Shown: in pieces, positions 1-11,649 of the stretch
Layout of the letters: the number at the start of each line of letters is the position of its first letter
Numbering within the stretch: the stretch's first letter is position 1
From: Prunus persica
Taxonomy: Eukaryota; Streptophyta; Magnoliopsida; Rosales; Rosaceae
Length of the DNA: 64,000 nt
Reading direction: 5' to 3'
NCBI RefSeq assembly: GCF_000346465.2
Contig: NC_034012.1
Coordinates: 6,696,353-6,760,352 of the forward strand
Translations under genes and position numbers: made by a program
Notes under the pieces: generated by a model
Databases searched by the model: none
Told to the model about the DNA's origin: nothing
What the model saw: only the letters and a program-made list of their open reading frames with translations

Positions 1-749
1 TCATTTAAACTATCGCTTGTACTAAAAAAGAAATTATACTAGACGGTGGTAAGAAGGCTACAATTGTCTCCTTAACATTCTTCTACTAAACATTCTTAAT
101 ATTCTTCTCCTAAAAGGTTCTAGCTATTTTGGCTAGAATGAGGGCTATAGTCTGAAGCAGGGGCTCACCCCTCTTAGGGCCTGGTTCCCAACCTATTTCA
201 TAAGCCTAGTACAAACCTACTAAGAATATATAGAAAATCTGACAGTACAAGTAAATTTCATTGTTAACTAAAAAATAACACTTAGTTAAGGTGCACATAA
301 AAAGTCTTACCCTTTAAATGCTTCTAATACATGTTAAAAACTAATTAATTCATCAAATCCCTAATTGATAATTCATTATTCATACAAGAAAGAACGCCAA
401 AATCATTATCCCAACAACAATAACATGTTAAAGATTAGCTTATTTTCTTCCCTTTCTTAATATTGAATGAGTGGCTGCCTTATATTTATAGTCTAATTAG
501 GATTTTTTCGAGCTTGATTATGATTGAATAATTTTGGTTTTATCTTTGAATTGTAGGTACGACCACACTTATTGCAGCAATTGCTAAAACATTTAATTAA
601 TATTTTTTTTCCTTTTTTTTTAGAGAAATGGAAGGGCAACACTTCAACCCTCATTATGGGTTGAGGCTTAGAGAACTCCTAGATTCAGTGCAAGGCTTAG
701 AGAACTCCTAGATTAATTCTCTAGGCCTTGCATTGAATGAATGTAGATG
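1..749. other. intergenic, no gene seen
   Basis: AT-rich sequence with no coding signal that I can support. At about 664-745 there is a small repeat: a 21-base segment beginning ggcttagagaactcc occurs twice in direct orientation about 28 bases apart, and is followed by a partly inverted copy (ctaggccttgcattgaat). Confidence 0.6.
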
Positions 750-940
750 TACACATTTTCACTGTTCCATGTCATGTTTCATGAAAGCATTTTATAACCT
801 TAAGACAGTCATGCATTTGGGGAACTAATAATCATTCTTTTTGTACAATGAATTGAAATCCAACAAAATTATAACCAATGAAACAAAAGGAATAATTATT
901 CATAACACTTAAACAGTAACCATATAATTAAATACATAGA
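750..940. repeat. diverged copy of part of ARPC2 intron 8
   Basis: This stretch matches 6925-7150, inside the last large intron of the ARPC2 gene. Shared blocks include catgcatttgggg, ttctttttgta, and atccaacaaaattata followed by caatgaa and cagtaacca. It is one of several ARPC2-tail pieces left of the RLP pseudogene. It is separated from the exon 9-10 copy by an RLP-upstream copy, so it belongs to a different duplication event or unit. Confidence 0.6.
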
Positions 941-967
941 AGCATGGCTGGCATATGCCCACCTAAC

Positions 968-1088
968 CACTTTCTCCGAAATGGAATTACAATTTGAGCA
1001 GCCAAAAAGTAGACTACGTACAGTTTAGTCAAGAAACTGCATTATCGGCCAAGGTAGGTCTCTCACGTTCTTTGTAATTTCAAGGTAT

Positions 1089-1136
<48 letters not shown>

Positions 1137-1230
1137 CATAAAGTAAGCGTTGATGACAATGATAGTGACGAGTCAAGAGAATGCATTTAACTCCCATCTA
1201 CTGATTGGATTGGATTTTCAAACTTGAAAA
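968..1230. repeat. copy 1 of RLP upstream sequence
   Basis: Two segments match 1681-1885, just upstream of the RLP pseudogene. One begins cactttctc(c/a)gaaa and runs to tttagtcaagaaa. The other contains aatgatagtga(c/t)ga and aaaatgggtt. The copies are separated by the ARPC2 exon 9-10 relic. This copy carries an (AG)n tract at about 1092-1133 that the other lacks. Confidence 0.6.
1092..1133. repeat. (AG)n microsatellite
   Basis: Uninterrupted AG dinucleotide repeat of about 20 units inside the copied RLP upstream sequence. Confidence 0.95.
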
Positions 1231-1379
1231 ATGGGTTTGATTTTTATGTGCACTTGCAGATTCCTAAAATCAAATACAACCACTTGCACTTGCAGCAGAC
1301 AAATCCCCCAGGCAAAGCAATTGTTTTGACGACAGTCTTTCTTGGAGTCCAGTAGGAGCACGTCCTGTTTCCTACCTGG

Positions 1380-1592
1380 CTACCATTTGAATTAGTCCTG
1401 GCTTCCTTTAGGCTCTACAAGACTACAATCCAAATACATTAGAAAAATATAAGTCATTCAGCAAAGACCAGACTAATTTCATCACTATGATTTGTAAAAA
1501 GCAGCGAAATTGATGACAAACCAGCCGTTTGAATGATCTACTTTGACCAGCATTCTGTGCATTCTCCATACCAGGCTTAGAACGATCAAGAC
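1380..1592 (-). pseudogene. duplicated ARPC2 exons 9-10 (relic)
   Basis: On the minus strand, 1522-1592 reproduces ARPC2 exon 9 (SKPGMENAQNAGQSRSFKRL is readable) and 1380-1414 reproduces exon 10 (SLKEARTNSNG then stop). The acceptor AG before each exon and the GTTTGT donor after exon 9 are kept. One base is missing at the start of the exon 9 copy (GTCTTGATCG against GCTCTTGATCG in the real gene), which would shift the frame. No upstream ARPC2 exons are present, so it cannot encode the protein. The similarity continues through the 3' flank (about 1269-1600 against 6482-6810), so this is a genomic copy and not a retrocopy. Confidence 0.85.
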
Positions 1593-1680
1593 CTGAGAAG
1601 AACCAAGTAAAACTAAAATATATGGATTTTATACATTTGGAAATGAAAAACAGCACAGAGGATGACCCTGGATAATTAAT

Positions 1681-1885
1681 CACTTTCTCAGAAATTGAAT
1701 TACAGTTTAGTCAAGAAAATGCATTTTACTCCACCTACCTTATTGCACTTGCTTGGAAACAAAAAAACCATTTGTGGTGTGAAAGTAGCAAATAAAAACA
1801 GAGTAATGTTTTAGAAATAAGCATTAATGAGAATGATAGTGATGAGGAGTCAAGAATTGCAAACCTGAAAAATGGGTTGAGGACC
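1681..1885. repeat. copy 2 of RLP upstream sequence
   Basis: Partner of 968-1230. It lies about 110 bases before the RLP pseudogene reading frame. A TATA-like stretch (gtataaat) follows at about 1928-1935. Confidence 0.55.
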
Positions 1886-1992
1886 TGGACTAGACGGTTT
1901 GCTTTGGGTCCGCACGCTAGCAGCCTTGTATAAATGTAAGAGTTCTCTTAGTCTGCTCATCTGCATCAAATTGAGAAAACTTGATTCGAAAA

Positions 1993-4766
1993 ATGAAAAT
2001 CTATCACCTGATCAATATTTCTGACCTTTTGCTCCTTTTGTTGTGCTTTTTGGGGGATATTGGACTTGCAAGCACCGGTGTGAAAGTGAAACCAATATGC
2101 ATTTAGGAAGAGAGGAAAGCACTTATGAGCTTTAAAGAAGATCTTACTGATCTGTCTCGAAGGCTTTCTTCTTGGGTGGGTCATGATTGCTGCCAGTGGG
2201 AAGGGATTTCATGCAACAACCGCACCGGTCATGTTGCCTAGATCGATCTTCGGAATACATATCCACATTCCACGGCTGATGAAGAGTGGGACGACATGAA
2301 GTATGAACAGTCTTGTTTGGGGGTTAAGATAAACTCTCCTTTGCTTAGCTTGAAACATTTGTATTGCCTGGACTTAAGTTGAAATAATTTTGAAAGGATT
2401 CACATTCCTAAGTTCTTTGGGGAGCTTAAAACTCTGACGTATCTCAATATCTCCTTTGCATTGTTTACAGGAGAGATTTCCCCTTCTCTTGGTAATTTGT
2501 CAAACTAGAACTATCTTGACGTATCTTATTCTCTTTACTCCTCATTCGAAATACATTCCAAAAATTTGAATTGGCTTTCTCATCTCTCTTCCTTAAAATA
2601 CCTCAATCTCAATGGAGTGGATCTTAGCAGCGCAAGATTTACAAATTGGTTGCATGTTGTTAACATGCTTCCTTCTTTACTGGAGTTACACTTATCTCAT
2701 AGCTTGATTGAAAGCCTTCCACTATCACTGCATAGGGTTAACTTCACCTCACTTTTGGTCCTTGATGTATCATATAATTCCCTCAATACTTCTTCATTTC
2801 CCAGCTGGCTTTTCAATCTTACTAGCCTTAAAAAACTTGATCTAAGCTGGAATTCTTTCACTAGTCCTTTTCCAGGTGAATTTGCAAGCCTCAAATGGAT
2901 TACCTAGATGTGTCTGGTTGTGGCCTGGAAGGCCAATTGCCGGCCTCCTTAGGAATGTTAAAAAAATTTGCAGTATTTGCACCTATCTAATAATCGTATG
3001 AACGGGTCCATTCCAGAAAGTCTCGGACAACTCTCCAAGCTAGTTGAACCAGATTTATCTTCCAATCCTTGGGAAGGATTTCTAACGGAAGCCCATTTCA
3101 CAAGTCTCACCAGATTGAAACATCTTTCAATAAGGAACAATTTAATAGAGAAGCTTGTGTCCCTCGTTTTCAACGTGGCTTATGATTGGGTTCCTCCTTT
3201 CAAGCTCCACAAAATTGAGATTACCAACTGCAAAGTAGGTCCTGGTTTTGGTGTATGGTTCAATCTCAGACTGAATTGTCTTATGTCACCCTTAATAGCA
3301 CTGGAATGTCAGATTCTATAGCAGAGGAATGGCTTTTGAAGATATCTTCCCAACTCACACACCTGGATTTATCTTACAACCAATTCCATGGAATGCTTCC
3401 ATCGATCCAATTGAGATTTCCGAACGTATTTCAAATAAGGTTGGCCCATAATCAATTTGAGGGCCCACTCCCACTTTGGTCCACTAATGCCACTTACTTT
3501 GATCTCTCAAGCAATTTATTTTCCGAGCCAATTCCCTCGAATTTTGACAAGCTAATGCCCAAATTGGTAGAATTGTTTCTTTCAGAGAATGATTTGAATG
3601 GTACTCTTCCACATTCTATTTGCAACATGCAAAACCTGACAGCCCTTTCGCTAAGAAGTAATCATTTCTCTGGAGAACTCCCACACGCATGGAATTCGGG
3701 GAGCATGATAAGCATTGTAGATGCTGCCTACAACAATCTCTGTGGTAATATACCCACTTCAATGGGGCTATTAAGTTATCTTCAAATATTGAAGCTGAAC
3801 AACAACAATTTTGACGGTAAGATTCTCGATTCTTTGCAAAATTTCTCTATTTTGTTGAGTATCGACGTTGGAGGCAACAAATTATCCAGGAGGTTACCTG
3901 CATGGATAGGAGGATCTGGTGGATCCATGTTGCACATGCTACAACTGCGAAACAACTCTTTTACTGGACATATTCCCCGACAATTGTGCAATCTCAGCTA
4001 CCTTCACATCCTCGACCTCAGCCACAACAACTTTTCAGGTATTATTCCCAACTGTTTCAATAATTTGACTTCTCTCTTCCGTGATGTTTCGGATAAATAC
4101 CCCAACTACTATCATCTGCAAACCATGCTGACATTAAAAGGAGAAGAACTCGTGTATAACACCACTCTAATGCTCGTAAAGAGTATTGATCTTTCTTCGA
4201 ATATTTTGGAAGGTGAAATCCCTCAAGAGATAGGTAGCCTCATTAATTTGAGTACCTTGAACTTGTCGAGGAATCAATTGACAGGTAAGATCCCTTCTGA
4301 GGTTGGAAATTTGCTTGGACTCGAATCTCTTGATCTTTCACACAACCATCTTTCGGGACATATTCCTCAAAGCCTTGCATCCTTAACATTTTTGTCCCAT
4401 TTGAATTTGTCTTATAGCAACTTGGTGGGGAGAATTCCTTCAGGTAACCAACTTCAAACACTCACTGATTCATCCATTTATATAGACAATCCATCATTGT
4501 GTGGGGTTCCTTTTCCGACAAAATGCCCCAGAGATGACACGTTTATTGCTACAAACAGTAATGAAGATGGAAATGATAAGTTGTGGTTCTATGTGAGCAT
4601 AGTGCTTGGCTTTGTCGTAGGTTTTTGGGGTGTTTGCGGCACATTAATCGTGAAGAAATTATGGAGGTATACATATTTTTGATTCGTTGATGACATCAAA
4701 GATAAGGTAACACTAGCAATAGCATTGAAAGTGGCTCATTTGCAAAGGAAATTTTGTCATGTGTAA
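1993..4766 (+). pseudogene. LRR receptor-like protein, disabled
   Basis: The decayed frame encodes a classic plant RLP (EIX2/Cf-type cell-surface immune receptor without a kinase). A hydrophobic signal peptide starts at 1993. It is followed by the LRR N-cap ([28 protein letters not shown]), many extracellular LRRs with LxxLxLSxN and GxIP motifs, and the C-terminal signature LCGVPFPTKC. An acidic stretch, a transmembrane helix (about 4580-4665) and a short basic tail close the protein. In-frame stops fall at 2104, 2239, 2380 and 2506. Frameshifts are near 2900, near 2960 (in an A run) and near 3255. A TGA at 4680 cuts off the tail, which continues in frame as DIKDKVTLAIALKVAHLQRK to the natural stop at 4764-4766. 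The longest intact piece (3255-4682) still spans about 13 LRRs and the membrane helix. No introns are needed, as is usual for RLPs. The N-terminal stops make a functional full-length product unlikely. Confidence 0.9.
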
Positions 4767-5339
4767 TATAGTATATGACGTGTTTCCGTCTTCTTCTTCT
4801 TTTTTTTCTTTTTTGCTTATGTGATACTTGCACGCTATAAAATTAGTGTTTCCATGTATCAATTATATTAGCGGTATGAATAAAAGCCAACACTAATTTA
4901 CTAGGAGGAATGCTAAGGAGAAATATGATCCCGCGTTGACAAGGAGACTATTAATTATTATCACACAATCATGTAACCTGTAAATGTACTTGGATGTTAA
5001 AATAAACTTATCATGACTCTTACTTATGTTTTTTCAAAGAGAAATGAGGATTACAAGATAACTATTTTAGAGTACTAATATTCTCCCTAAATATATATTG
5101 GAACTTTGTTCTTCATCTTTGTTATTATTTGAAATATATATCATTTGACTTTTAGTGAAACTGTAATTTGACAAGTATAGGTGTTTGGTATTGTTTTCTC
5201 TAGTTTTAATCTTTGTATGGAGATGCATTCTGAGGTGGAAAACTCGTCTCGTCCCCTTGACTGTGTTGTGTGAAAAATAAAAATAAAAACTAAATGTACC
5301 ATTGAGTTTTTTTTTTAATGGATTGTGTCATCACAAATA
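4767..5339. other. intergenic between RLP copies
   Basis: No coding signal seen. An aataaa at about 4878 could have served as the RLP polyadenylation signal. The rest is AT-rich. Confidence 0.5.
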
Positions 5340-5600
5340 TGAATTCGAAGATGAACAAAAACGATTTTGGTGGTAAAATTCCTTTCTCCTTGCAAAATTT
5401 CTCCTCATTGTGAATGATTGATCTTGGTGACGACATTTATGGGAAAGATACCTTCAAACATATATGGGTTTTCTCTGCTTCGGCTAGGAAACACATATAT
5501 CCCCACCAATTGTGAAATCTTTGATGGATCAAAGATAAGTTAACACTGGCGATTATTGAATTGAAGTTGGCTTGTTTGCCAATGAAAACTTGGTACCAAG
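5340..5600 (+). pseudogene. RLP fragment B1 (LRR joined to C-terminal tail)
   Basis: The first part (5355-5515) resembles the LRR region of the main RLP around 3800-3990 (NDFGGKIPFSLQNFS-like). From about 5520 the sequence jumps to a version of the cytoplasmic tail (gatggatcaaagataagttaacactggcga, compare 4684-4720 of the main copy). About 700 bases of LRR and membrane region between them are missing, so this is an internally deleted RLP copy. Confidence 0.65.
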
Positions 5601-5619
5601 TTCGTATATGTATTTATTT

Positions 5620-6207
5620 ATCTGGAAGGTGAAATCCCTCAAGAAATAGGTAGCCTCATTGTATTGGGTACCTTGAACTTGTCGAGGAATCAATTGACAG
5701 GTGACATCTCCTCCAACGTTGGAAATTTGTGTGTGCTCGAATCTCTTGATCTCTCGCACAACCATCTTTCAAGACATATTCCTCAGAGCCTTGCATCCTT
5801 AACATTTTTGTCCCACTTGAATTTGTCTTAAAACAAACTCTGTGGGGAGAATTCCTTTGGGCAATCAACTCCAAACACTCATTGATTCATCCATTTATAT
5901 GGAGAATCCATCTTTGTGTGGAGTTCCTCTTCCAACAAAATGCCCCGGAGATGAGACTTTTACTGCTACATATGCAAAAACCCACTGATGAAGATGGAAA
6001 TAATAAGTTGTGGTTTTATGTCAATATAGTACTTGACTTTGTCGTGGGCTTTTGGGACGTTTGTGGCACATTAATGGTAAAGTAATTATGGAGGTATGCC
6101 TATTTGCAATCATTTGACAACATCAAGGATAAGATGACACTATCAATTGCGTTGAAGGCGGCCGTTTGCAAAGGAGATTTCGTGATGTTTAGTAGTGCAC
6201 AATAATT
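5620..6207 (+). pseudogene. RLP fragment B2 (C-terminal third)
   Basis: Close to the main RLP from about 4205 to its end. It reads [20 protein letters not shown], the last LRRs, then LCGVPLPTKCPGDETFTAT, a membrane helix (LWFYVNIVLDFVVGFWDVCG) and a tail (FDNIKDKMTLSIALKAA). A stop interrupts the last LRR (cttaaaacaaa at 5828), a frameshift lies near 5970, and a further stop lies at about 6085. Everything N-terminal is absent. Together with B1 it shows that at least three RLP copies once stood here. Confidence 0.8.
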
Positions 6208-6481
6208 TAACCAGAAATAAAAAGAAGTGATGCTTTCTATACACGCGTGTTTTGTTATTGAAGATATCAAAACTCAATTGTTTTCTTATTGAAGATATCA
6301 CTCATACCTCTATGTTAAGCCCCCACTTATGATATTCAAATTAGTCTAGCTTTTTCATCCGGATTCATTTCAACTCCAATTCGAATTTGATTTGAAACAA
6401 AATTCTTGAAGTCTTGAGCTCTACACAAATAAATCAAATATAAAGTCACAAAAACTCTTGTACCTAATTAGATAACTAAAC

Positions 6482-6605
6482 TCAAATACAACCACTTGCA
6501 CTTGCAGCAGACAAATCCCCCAGGCAAAGCAATTCTTTAGACGACTGTCTTTCTTGGGGTCCAGTAGGAGCACGTCCTGTTTACTATCTGGCTACCACAC
6601 CTTTA
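6482..6605. repeat. ARPC2 3' flank, source of the copied segment
   Basis: Sequence just beyond the ARPC2 stop codon on the minus strand. It is nearly identical to 1269-1379: acttgcagcagacaaatccc, aggcaaagcaatt and gtaggagcacgtcctgttt are shared. It defines the outer limit of the ARPC2-tail duplication. Confidence 0.75.
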
Positions 6606-9600
6606 CTAGTTTGAATTAGCCCTGGCTTCCTTTAGGCTCTACAATCCAAATACATTAGAAAAATTAGTCTTTCAGCAAAGACCAGACCAATTTCATCACT
6701 TAAGATTGATAAAAAGCGGCAAGATTGATGACAAACCAGCCGTTTGAATGATCTACTTTGAGAAGCATTCTTTGCATTCTCCATACCAGGCTTAGCACGA
6801 TCAAGAGCCTGAGAAAAAAAAAAAGTTAAAAAAAAAGATATTTATCTCAAAGCTATTGTTCACAGTACAACCCAGGTAAAATATAAAGAAACCAGGATAA
6901 GCATGCTGCATCTTGTCAACTCACCGTTTCATGTCGTGGTTCATAAAAACTTTTTAAAATCTCAAGTTAATCATGCATTTGGGGACTAACAATAGTCCTC
7001 ATTTAATTTTCTTCTTTTTGTAATATGTCCTTTATCCTTTTCTGTTTTTCTTCATTTTTCGAAATGTTATACAATTAAATCCAACAAAATTATAATCAAT
7101 GAAGCGAAAAAGTATAATTATGCAGTGCACTTCAACAGTAACCAGAGTGAAACTAATCTAGCTGCACTCTCATATACCAAAATATATGCAAACTAAGCTC
7201 GGACTCAAGCCATAAAGAAAAAGGACTAACAGACAGAGCCTCCTCACATTTTGAGGTTTGTCTCCAAAGAATTCACTCATATATCACATACAACAGTTTG
7301 TCTGCCCACTATATCAACACTACGGAAACTTCCATACTTATGTCCCGACACCCAAATTTCTAAAGGTGGGTGGTTGAACATTCTTCTCTGTTCATTCGCA
7401 TAATTCAAAGGAATGACCTCCCATTGATGCTATTCATTTCAGATGGGATTCATTGCAAACTGGGGATCAAACCCAAGTAAAAGAAAATTTACATTCAATA
7501 TCTTTGCTTTTGATAGAAAATGCCGACCACTCAGACAAAGTTTACCCACTCACTAATTATGACTGAATTAGATCAAGATAACAAAATTTTCCATCAACGC
7601 GTCATATACTGGGAGAGGGAGCGAGGACAGGAGGGGAGATGGAAAAATATATTCACGTTTTGTTTTCATTCCTTTTTCAAGCAAATAAAGAGAGAAGGGG
7701 GGGACGGGGGGGACGGGGGGTGTGTTCATATAGAACCTCTGAAGATATTATCAAGCAGCTACAGAAAATGAGATTAAGTAGCTTTAGGAAGAAAAAAAAA
7801 AGGAAAAGGGAAATGCTACCTCAATCAAAGATTCCACCCGACGCCGCATCCTTGTATGCATGAAACCCTCAGAACACTGTAGAAGAATATGCACAAAAGA
7901 TACTGAGATCAAACATATCAAATGAAGAAATCGAAATATAGTAAATCATTAAAGACATGACATGCGGCCATGCTGCAATTACAGTCAGTAAGGTACACAC
8001 AGACAAAAGAAAACAAAATTGTGCGGACAACTACTAGCAGCATGGAAAGATAGGTCCAGCATTACTTGCACATGAAGCTTGGAAAAATTCAACAAGTTTC
8101 TGTAATTAAGAGTAAATTAAACAAAGAAAAAAAAATATTTGACTTCCCACACATAAGACGTAACTTTCTGCAATGCCTATATCATACCATGTCCATTCAT
8201 CAATACAAAGTAATATGACATACAATTTCTTTCCGAAAAGAAAAGAGAATAATATTCAGCAAAATAAAATAGTAAATCTAAATTCTAATTACTAACTCGA
8301 CCTTAACCCACTCGCACTGTACTAATATTATACTTTAATAACATTCTGTAGCATGTTGTATTATAAATATTAGAAGTAGGGTCTATAGTTTATCAATTTT
8401 TGTGTTAGAAAATAAAGAAGTTGAGGACAAAAGATGGAATAATAAGTTCAGGTTAAAAGATCACACCTTAACATGATAACTAACATAAGCATGAAAAGTT
8501 GATAAACTGCAAACTGTTCGATCCAGTTTCTTGCCTTCCACGTGACGAGGGAAAATAACTGCATCAGTACACAATACAAATTGTTACAGTGAAAAAATAT
8601 AGATAAACTTCTTATTTCTCTGACATTACCAAAAGTGACAAATCCTGCATTGGCAGATAGTGCTTCAGCAGGAGCTTCCTTTAGTTCTAACGGAGGGGTA
8701 GGAGACCACAAACAAGGAGGGGCAGTATTAAGTCCAGCCATGCGTCTTGCTTCCACAAATTCCTAAATGGTAATAAAAGCCTTCGCAATTAACAATAAGA
8801 AATCACCAAACAAAAGAAAATGGATCCAAGTCAGCATAACTTGGAGAGTAGCAGGATTCAACAAGCTAGCATTATCTAAGGTCTAAAAGCACTTATAGCC
8901 TCATCAACAGATATATAATAGCCCATTACAATCTCTTCCCCAATAAGAAATTCCTCTTTGCAATTTAAGATCATATACTTATTATACCTGCAGGAAGGAA
9001 GTTGCAAGAACAATATCAATAGAGTCCTTGAATCTCATAGGGAATATTACCGTCACTTTCTCTGCCTGCAAAAAATTTTGAAAATTTCACCAACAAACTT
9101 TCAACTGCTTTCCTTCTTATTAGCTAAACTAGAGAATACAAAAGATAAAGAGCAATGTGATAACTTGTTGACCTTAATCTGTAATTTTACCTGAGGAATA
9201 AGGAAAAAGGACTCGTTTGGCCGATGCACAAGAGCAACAAGCCCATCAGTATTGGAAGCAACAGTCCTTGAAGTAAGCTTCTTCAGAATTCCTCTCAATG
9301 GAGCGCCTAGCACCACTTCTCTTACAGATGCAATCTTTACCAAAAGAGCATGTTTGTACTCTACACAAGAATAGCATTTAAATAACAAAGTCACAAAAGG
9401 AAAAATTGGAAAATCAGACAAAAAGTAAATACATGAATTGGAACGTGGTCAAAAAAAGGGATGCCCACAAGAGGATAATCTAAACTCAGCAGGCTTTATA
9501 GTGTTGAATCAAGCAATCCAAGAAGCTAAAGTTGTCTGGAGACAACCCAATATTGTATATCAAGCTAAAAGTATACTAACACAAGAAAACTCCCAAACAA

Positions 9601-10287
9601 TACAAGAAAATCTCAATATAACATCACGCAAAGAATCTTATCATTGTCCCCAATAGGCCCATATACTTAGCAAGCTAGCAAATTTTCATAGCATTGACTG
9701 GCTTTAACAAGATCCTAAACGTTTTGAGCACATATCCATGGCAATGGCAAGCTTATAATGACCTTAGAAAAGGAACTCGTTGAACCTTCATCTGGAGGGA
9801 GTTTAGAGAGATTGAGCTTCAATGTGAGATTAAACCCATCTCTTGGGGGGTCAAGAATTTGAACAACCGCACCATATGCAGCCTTTATAGCCTCTATAGC
9901 TCCAGACGGAAGCCCACCCAAGAACACGGTTTCTTGAGGTGGAGTGGGCAACGATACAGAAAGTAACAAGATATGTGGGTTCTTCATCGTCACCTGCATA
10001 ATTTCAGCCATTCAATAACCCATTACAACGGTTCAAAATCCTTAATTGAATTCTTGGTAATCACCTGAATATGGTACCGAACGTCATCGAACTCGGCCCA
10101 GTGGTAGTCCGCCTCCACTGCTTTTTCGATGCTGCACAATAAGCAAAAACCAACATGGTGAGGAACAATGAGAGGGGAAGAAGGAAGAAGAAGAATTTAA
10201 TCGTTGAAAGGGAAAAGAAACGAACTTTTGGAGGCGATTGAGCAAGGTGTCAAGGAGAAATCTTGAATGGGACTGCAAGAGAATCAT
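6606..10287 (-). CDS. ARPC2: Arp2/3 complex subunit 2 (ARPC2, DISTORTED2-type)
   Basis: Ten coding exons, read from high to low coordinate: 10226-10287, 10065-10131, 9786-9993, 9191-9360, 8988-9065, 8630-8762, 8467-8558, 7820-7876, 6737-6808 and 6606-6638. They join in frame to about 323 residues. The protein is the p34/ARPC2 core of the seven-subunit Arp2/3 complex, which nucleates branched actin filaments in the cytoplasm; in Arabidopsis the orthologue shapes trichomes and pavement cells. Recognised stretches include MILLQSHSRFLL at the start, FDDVRYHIQVTMKNPH, LDPPRDGFNLTLKLNLSK, ASVREVVLGAP, LVALVHRPNESFFLIPQAEK, FPMRFKDSIDIVLATSFLQ, LSANAGFVTFVIFPRHVEGK, STFHAYVSYHVK, GFMHTRMRRRVESLIE and RSFKRL. 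The length is close to the plant family norm (about 320). I placed a last 11-codon exon (SLKEARANSN, stop) after a GTTTGT donor because it resembles the known plant C-terminus; reading through that donor would give a longer, atypical tail. The duplicate at 1380-1592 preserves the same splice sites. Confidence 0.93.
7697..7724 (+). other. G-run cluster (possible G-quadruplex) in ARPC2 intron 8
   Basis: Three consecutive runs of six or more G separated by GAC-type spacers (ggggggacgggggggacgg). They lie on the strand opposite the ARPC2 sense strand, inside its roughly 1-kb last large intron. The composition would allow four G-tracts of three. Confidence 0.5.
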
Positions 10288-10620
10288 TGAAATGAAACGG
10301 GTTTGCGGATTTGAGTGTGTTTGAGGTGTGTGTGGCTTCTGCTGCTCAGTCTCTGTGCGTCGGTGAGAGCTCAGAAATGCACAATAGCTGAGAATGGAAT
10401 GGATCTACAGTTGAGAATTTGAGATGGCGTGTCACTCCAGGAGTTCCAACAAGACCACAGACCACAGTGTCGTTTTTCGCTTTCTTTGACCTCCTTTTTT
10501 TTTCTTTTCTTTTTTCTGTTTTTGCTTTTACGGCCTTTTTTATTGCTATTTGCTCCTCGGATGCCGGATGGCTCCAACTTGGGTACCCTAGTTCTTTCTA
10601 TATTCCAAAATTCCACCCTC
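10288..10620 (-). promoter_or_regulatory. ARPC2 upstream region
   Basis: Leader and proximal promoter of the minus-strand ARPC2 gene, inferred from position. On the plus strand it contains a long T/C-rich tract (about 10480-10545), which is purine-rich on the sense strand. I see no clear TATA box. Confidence 0.4.
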
Positions 10621-11164
10621 TCTTTCCCGTTTAACTCTATTTAAAATATAATTTCTTTTTAGAAATATGTTACCGAATTTTGTGTTTTTTAAAATAGAAA
10701 TTTACATGGAAAGAAAAAGAAAATAAGAAATTACAGTGAAAACAAGATTGAGAGTAAATTAAATTTTAAAAAAATCTATACAGTGATAAATTCATGAATT
10801 TTTCTTTTTCAAATCCACACTATTTTGCTCGGTTTCCTTTGGCTCCCTACCTAGCCTTTTATCAAACAACTCATTTTCAATTGCATTTACTATTTCTACT
10901 AAATTTGCATACCACCTAAATTTCAAGCCTCTTATAAAAAATTTTAAAAAAATTAAGAATCATTCCATTTTCAATTGAAATGCAAATATTAATATTTTCT
11001 CTTTTTAAGAACCAATTAATAATATTAATAATGAAGTTAATTGGACGTTTTGTATCAAGTTTACATGACATTTTATGTGAATTTGTAATATTTTAACTTG
11101 TACTTACATATAAATTTTCCTTTTAATGTATTATATTTAATGAAAAGGGGATTGTATTTCCTAA
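10621..11164. other. AT-rich intergenic, no gene seen
   Basis: AT-rich DNA between the ARPC2 promoter and the Mutator-like element. No coding signal or repeat boundary that I can support. Confidence 0.5.
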
Positions 11165-11352
11165 ATTTTTATAGGGAAATAGCTCAAAATACCACCAAGT
11201 TTATAATTTTTTGTGAAAATACCACCCCTCCCTAAAAATTTTAAAACTACCACCTATAAATACATCTTTATTGTCCACTGATTGCACCCATATCACATTT
11301 TCAAAATTTTGGTTCTCTCTCAGCTTGCTCAACCCCCTTTTCTCTCTCTGTC

Positions 11353-11408
<56 letters not shown>

Positions 11409-11409
<1 letters not shown>

Positions 11410-11560
11410 GCTCTCTCTAGAGCACAGCTCTCTGTCTCTCTCTTTGCTCTAGAGCAAATCTGTGTCTCTCTTTGCTCTAGAGCAAATCTGTGTCTCTCTT
11501 TGCTCTAGAGCAAATCTGTGTCTCTCTTTGCTCTCTCTCTCTCTCTAGCGCAGCTCTCTC
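11409..11560. repeat. 28-bp tandem repeat inside the MULE
   Basis: Three to four units of gctctagagcaaatctgtg plus tctctcttt, each carrying the palindrome GCTCTAGAGC, embedded in CT-rich DNA of the left arm. Confidence 0.8.
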
Positions 11561-11649
11561 TTTCTCTAACGCAGTGGTCTTCCTCCCGCAGCGATGTCTG
11601 TTCATCGAAGCTTAACTCCACTATTCACATCCAAAATGTACTATTCATC

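Noticed and set aside
6632..6736. long C-terminal extension of ARPC2 (reading on after FKRL)
   Set aside because: A GTTTGT donor follows FKRL, and a good acceptor leads to an 11-codon exon resembling the known plant C-terminus. The extension would be hydrophobic and atypical.
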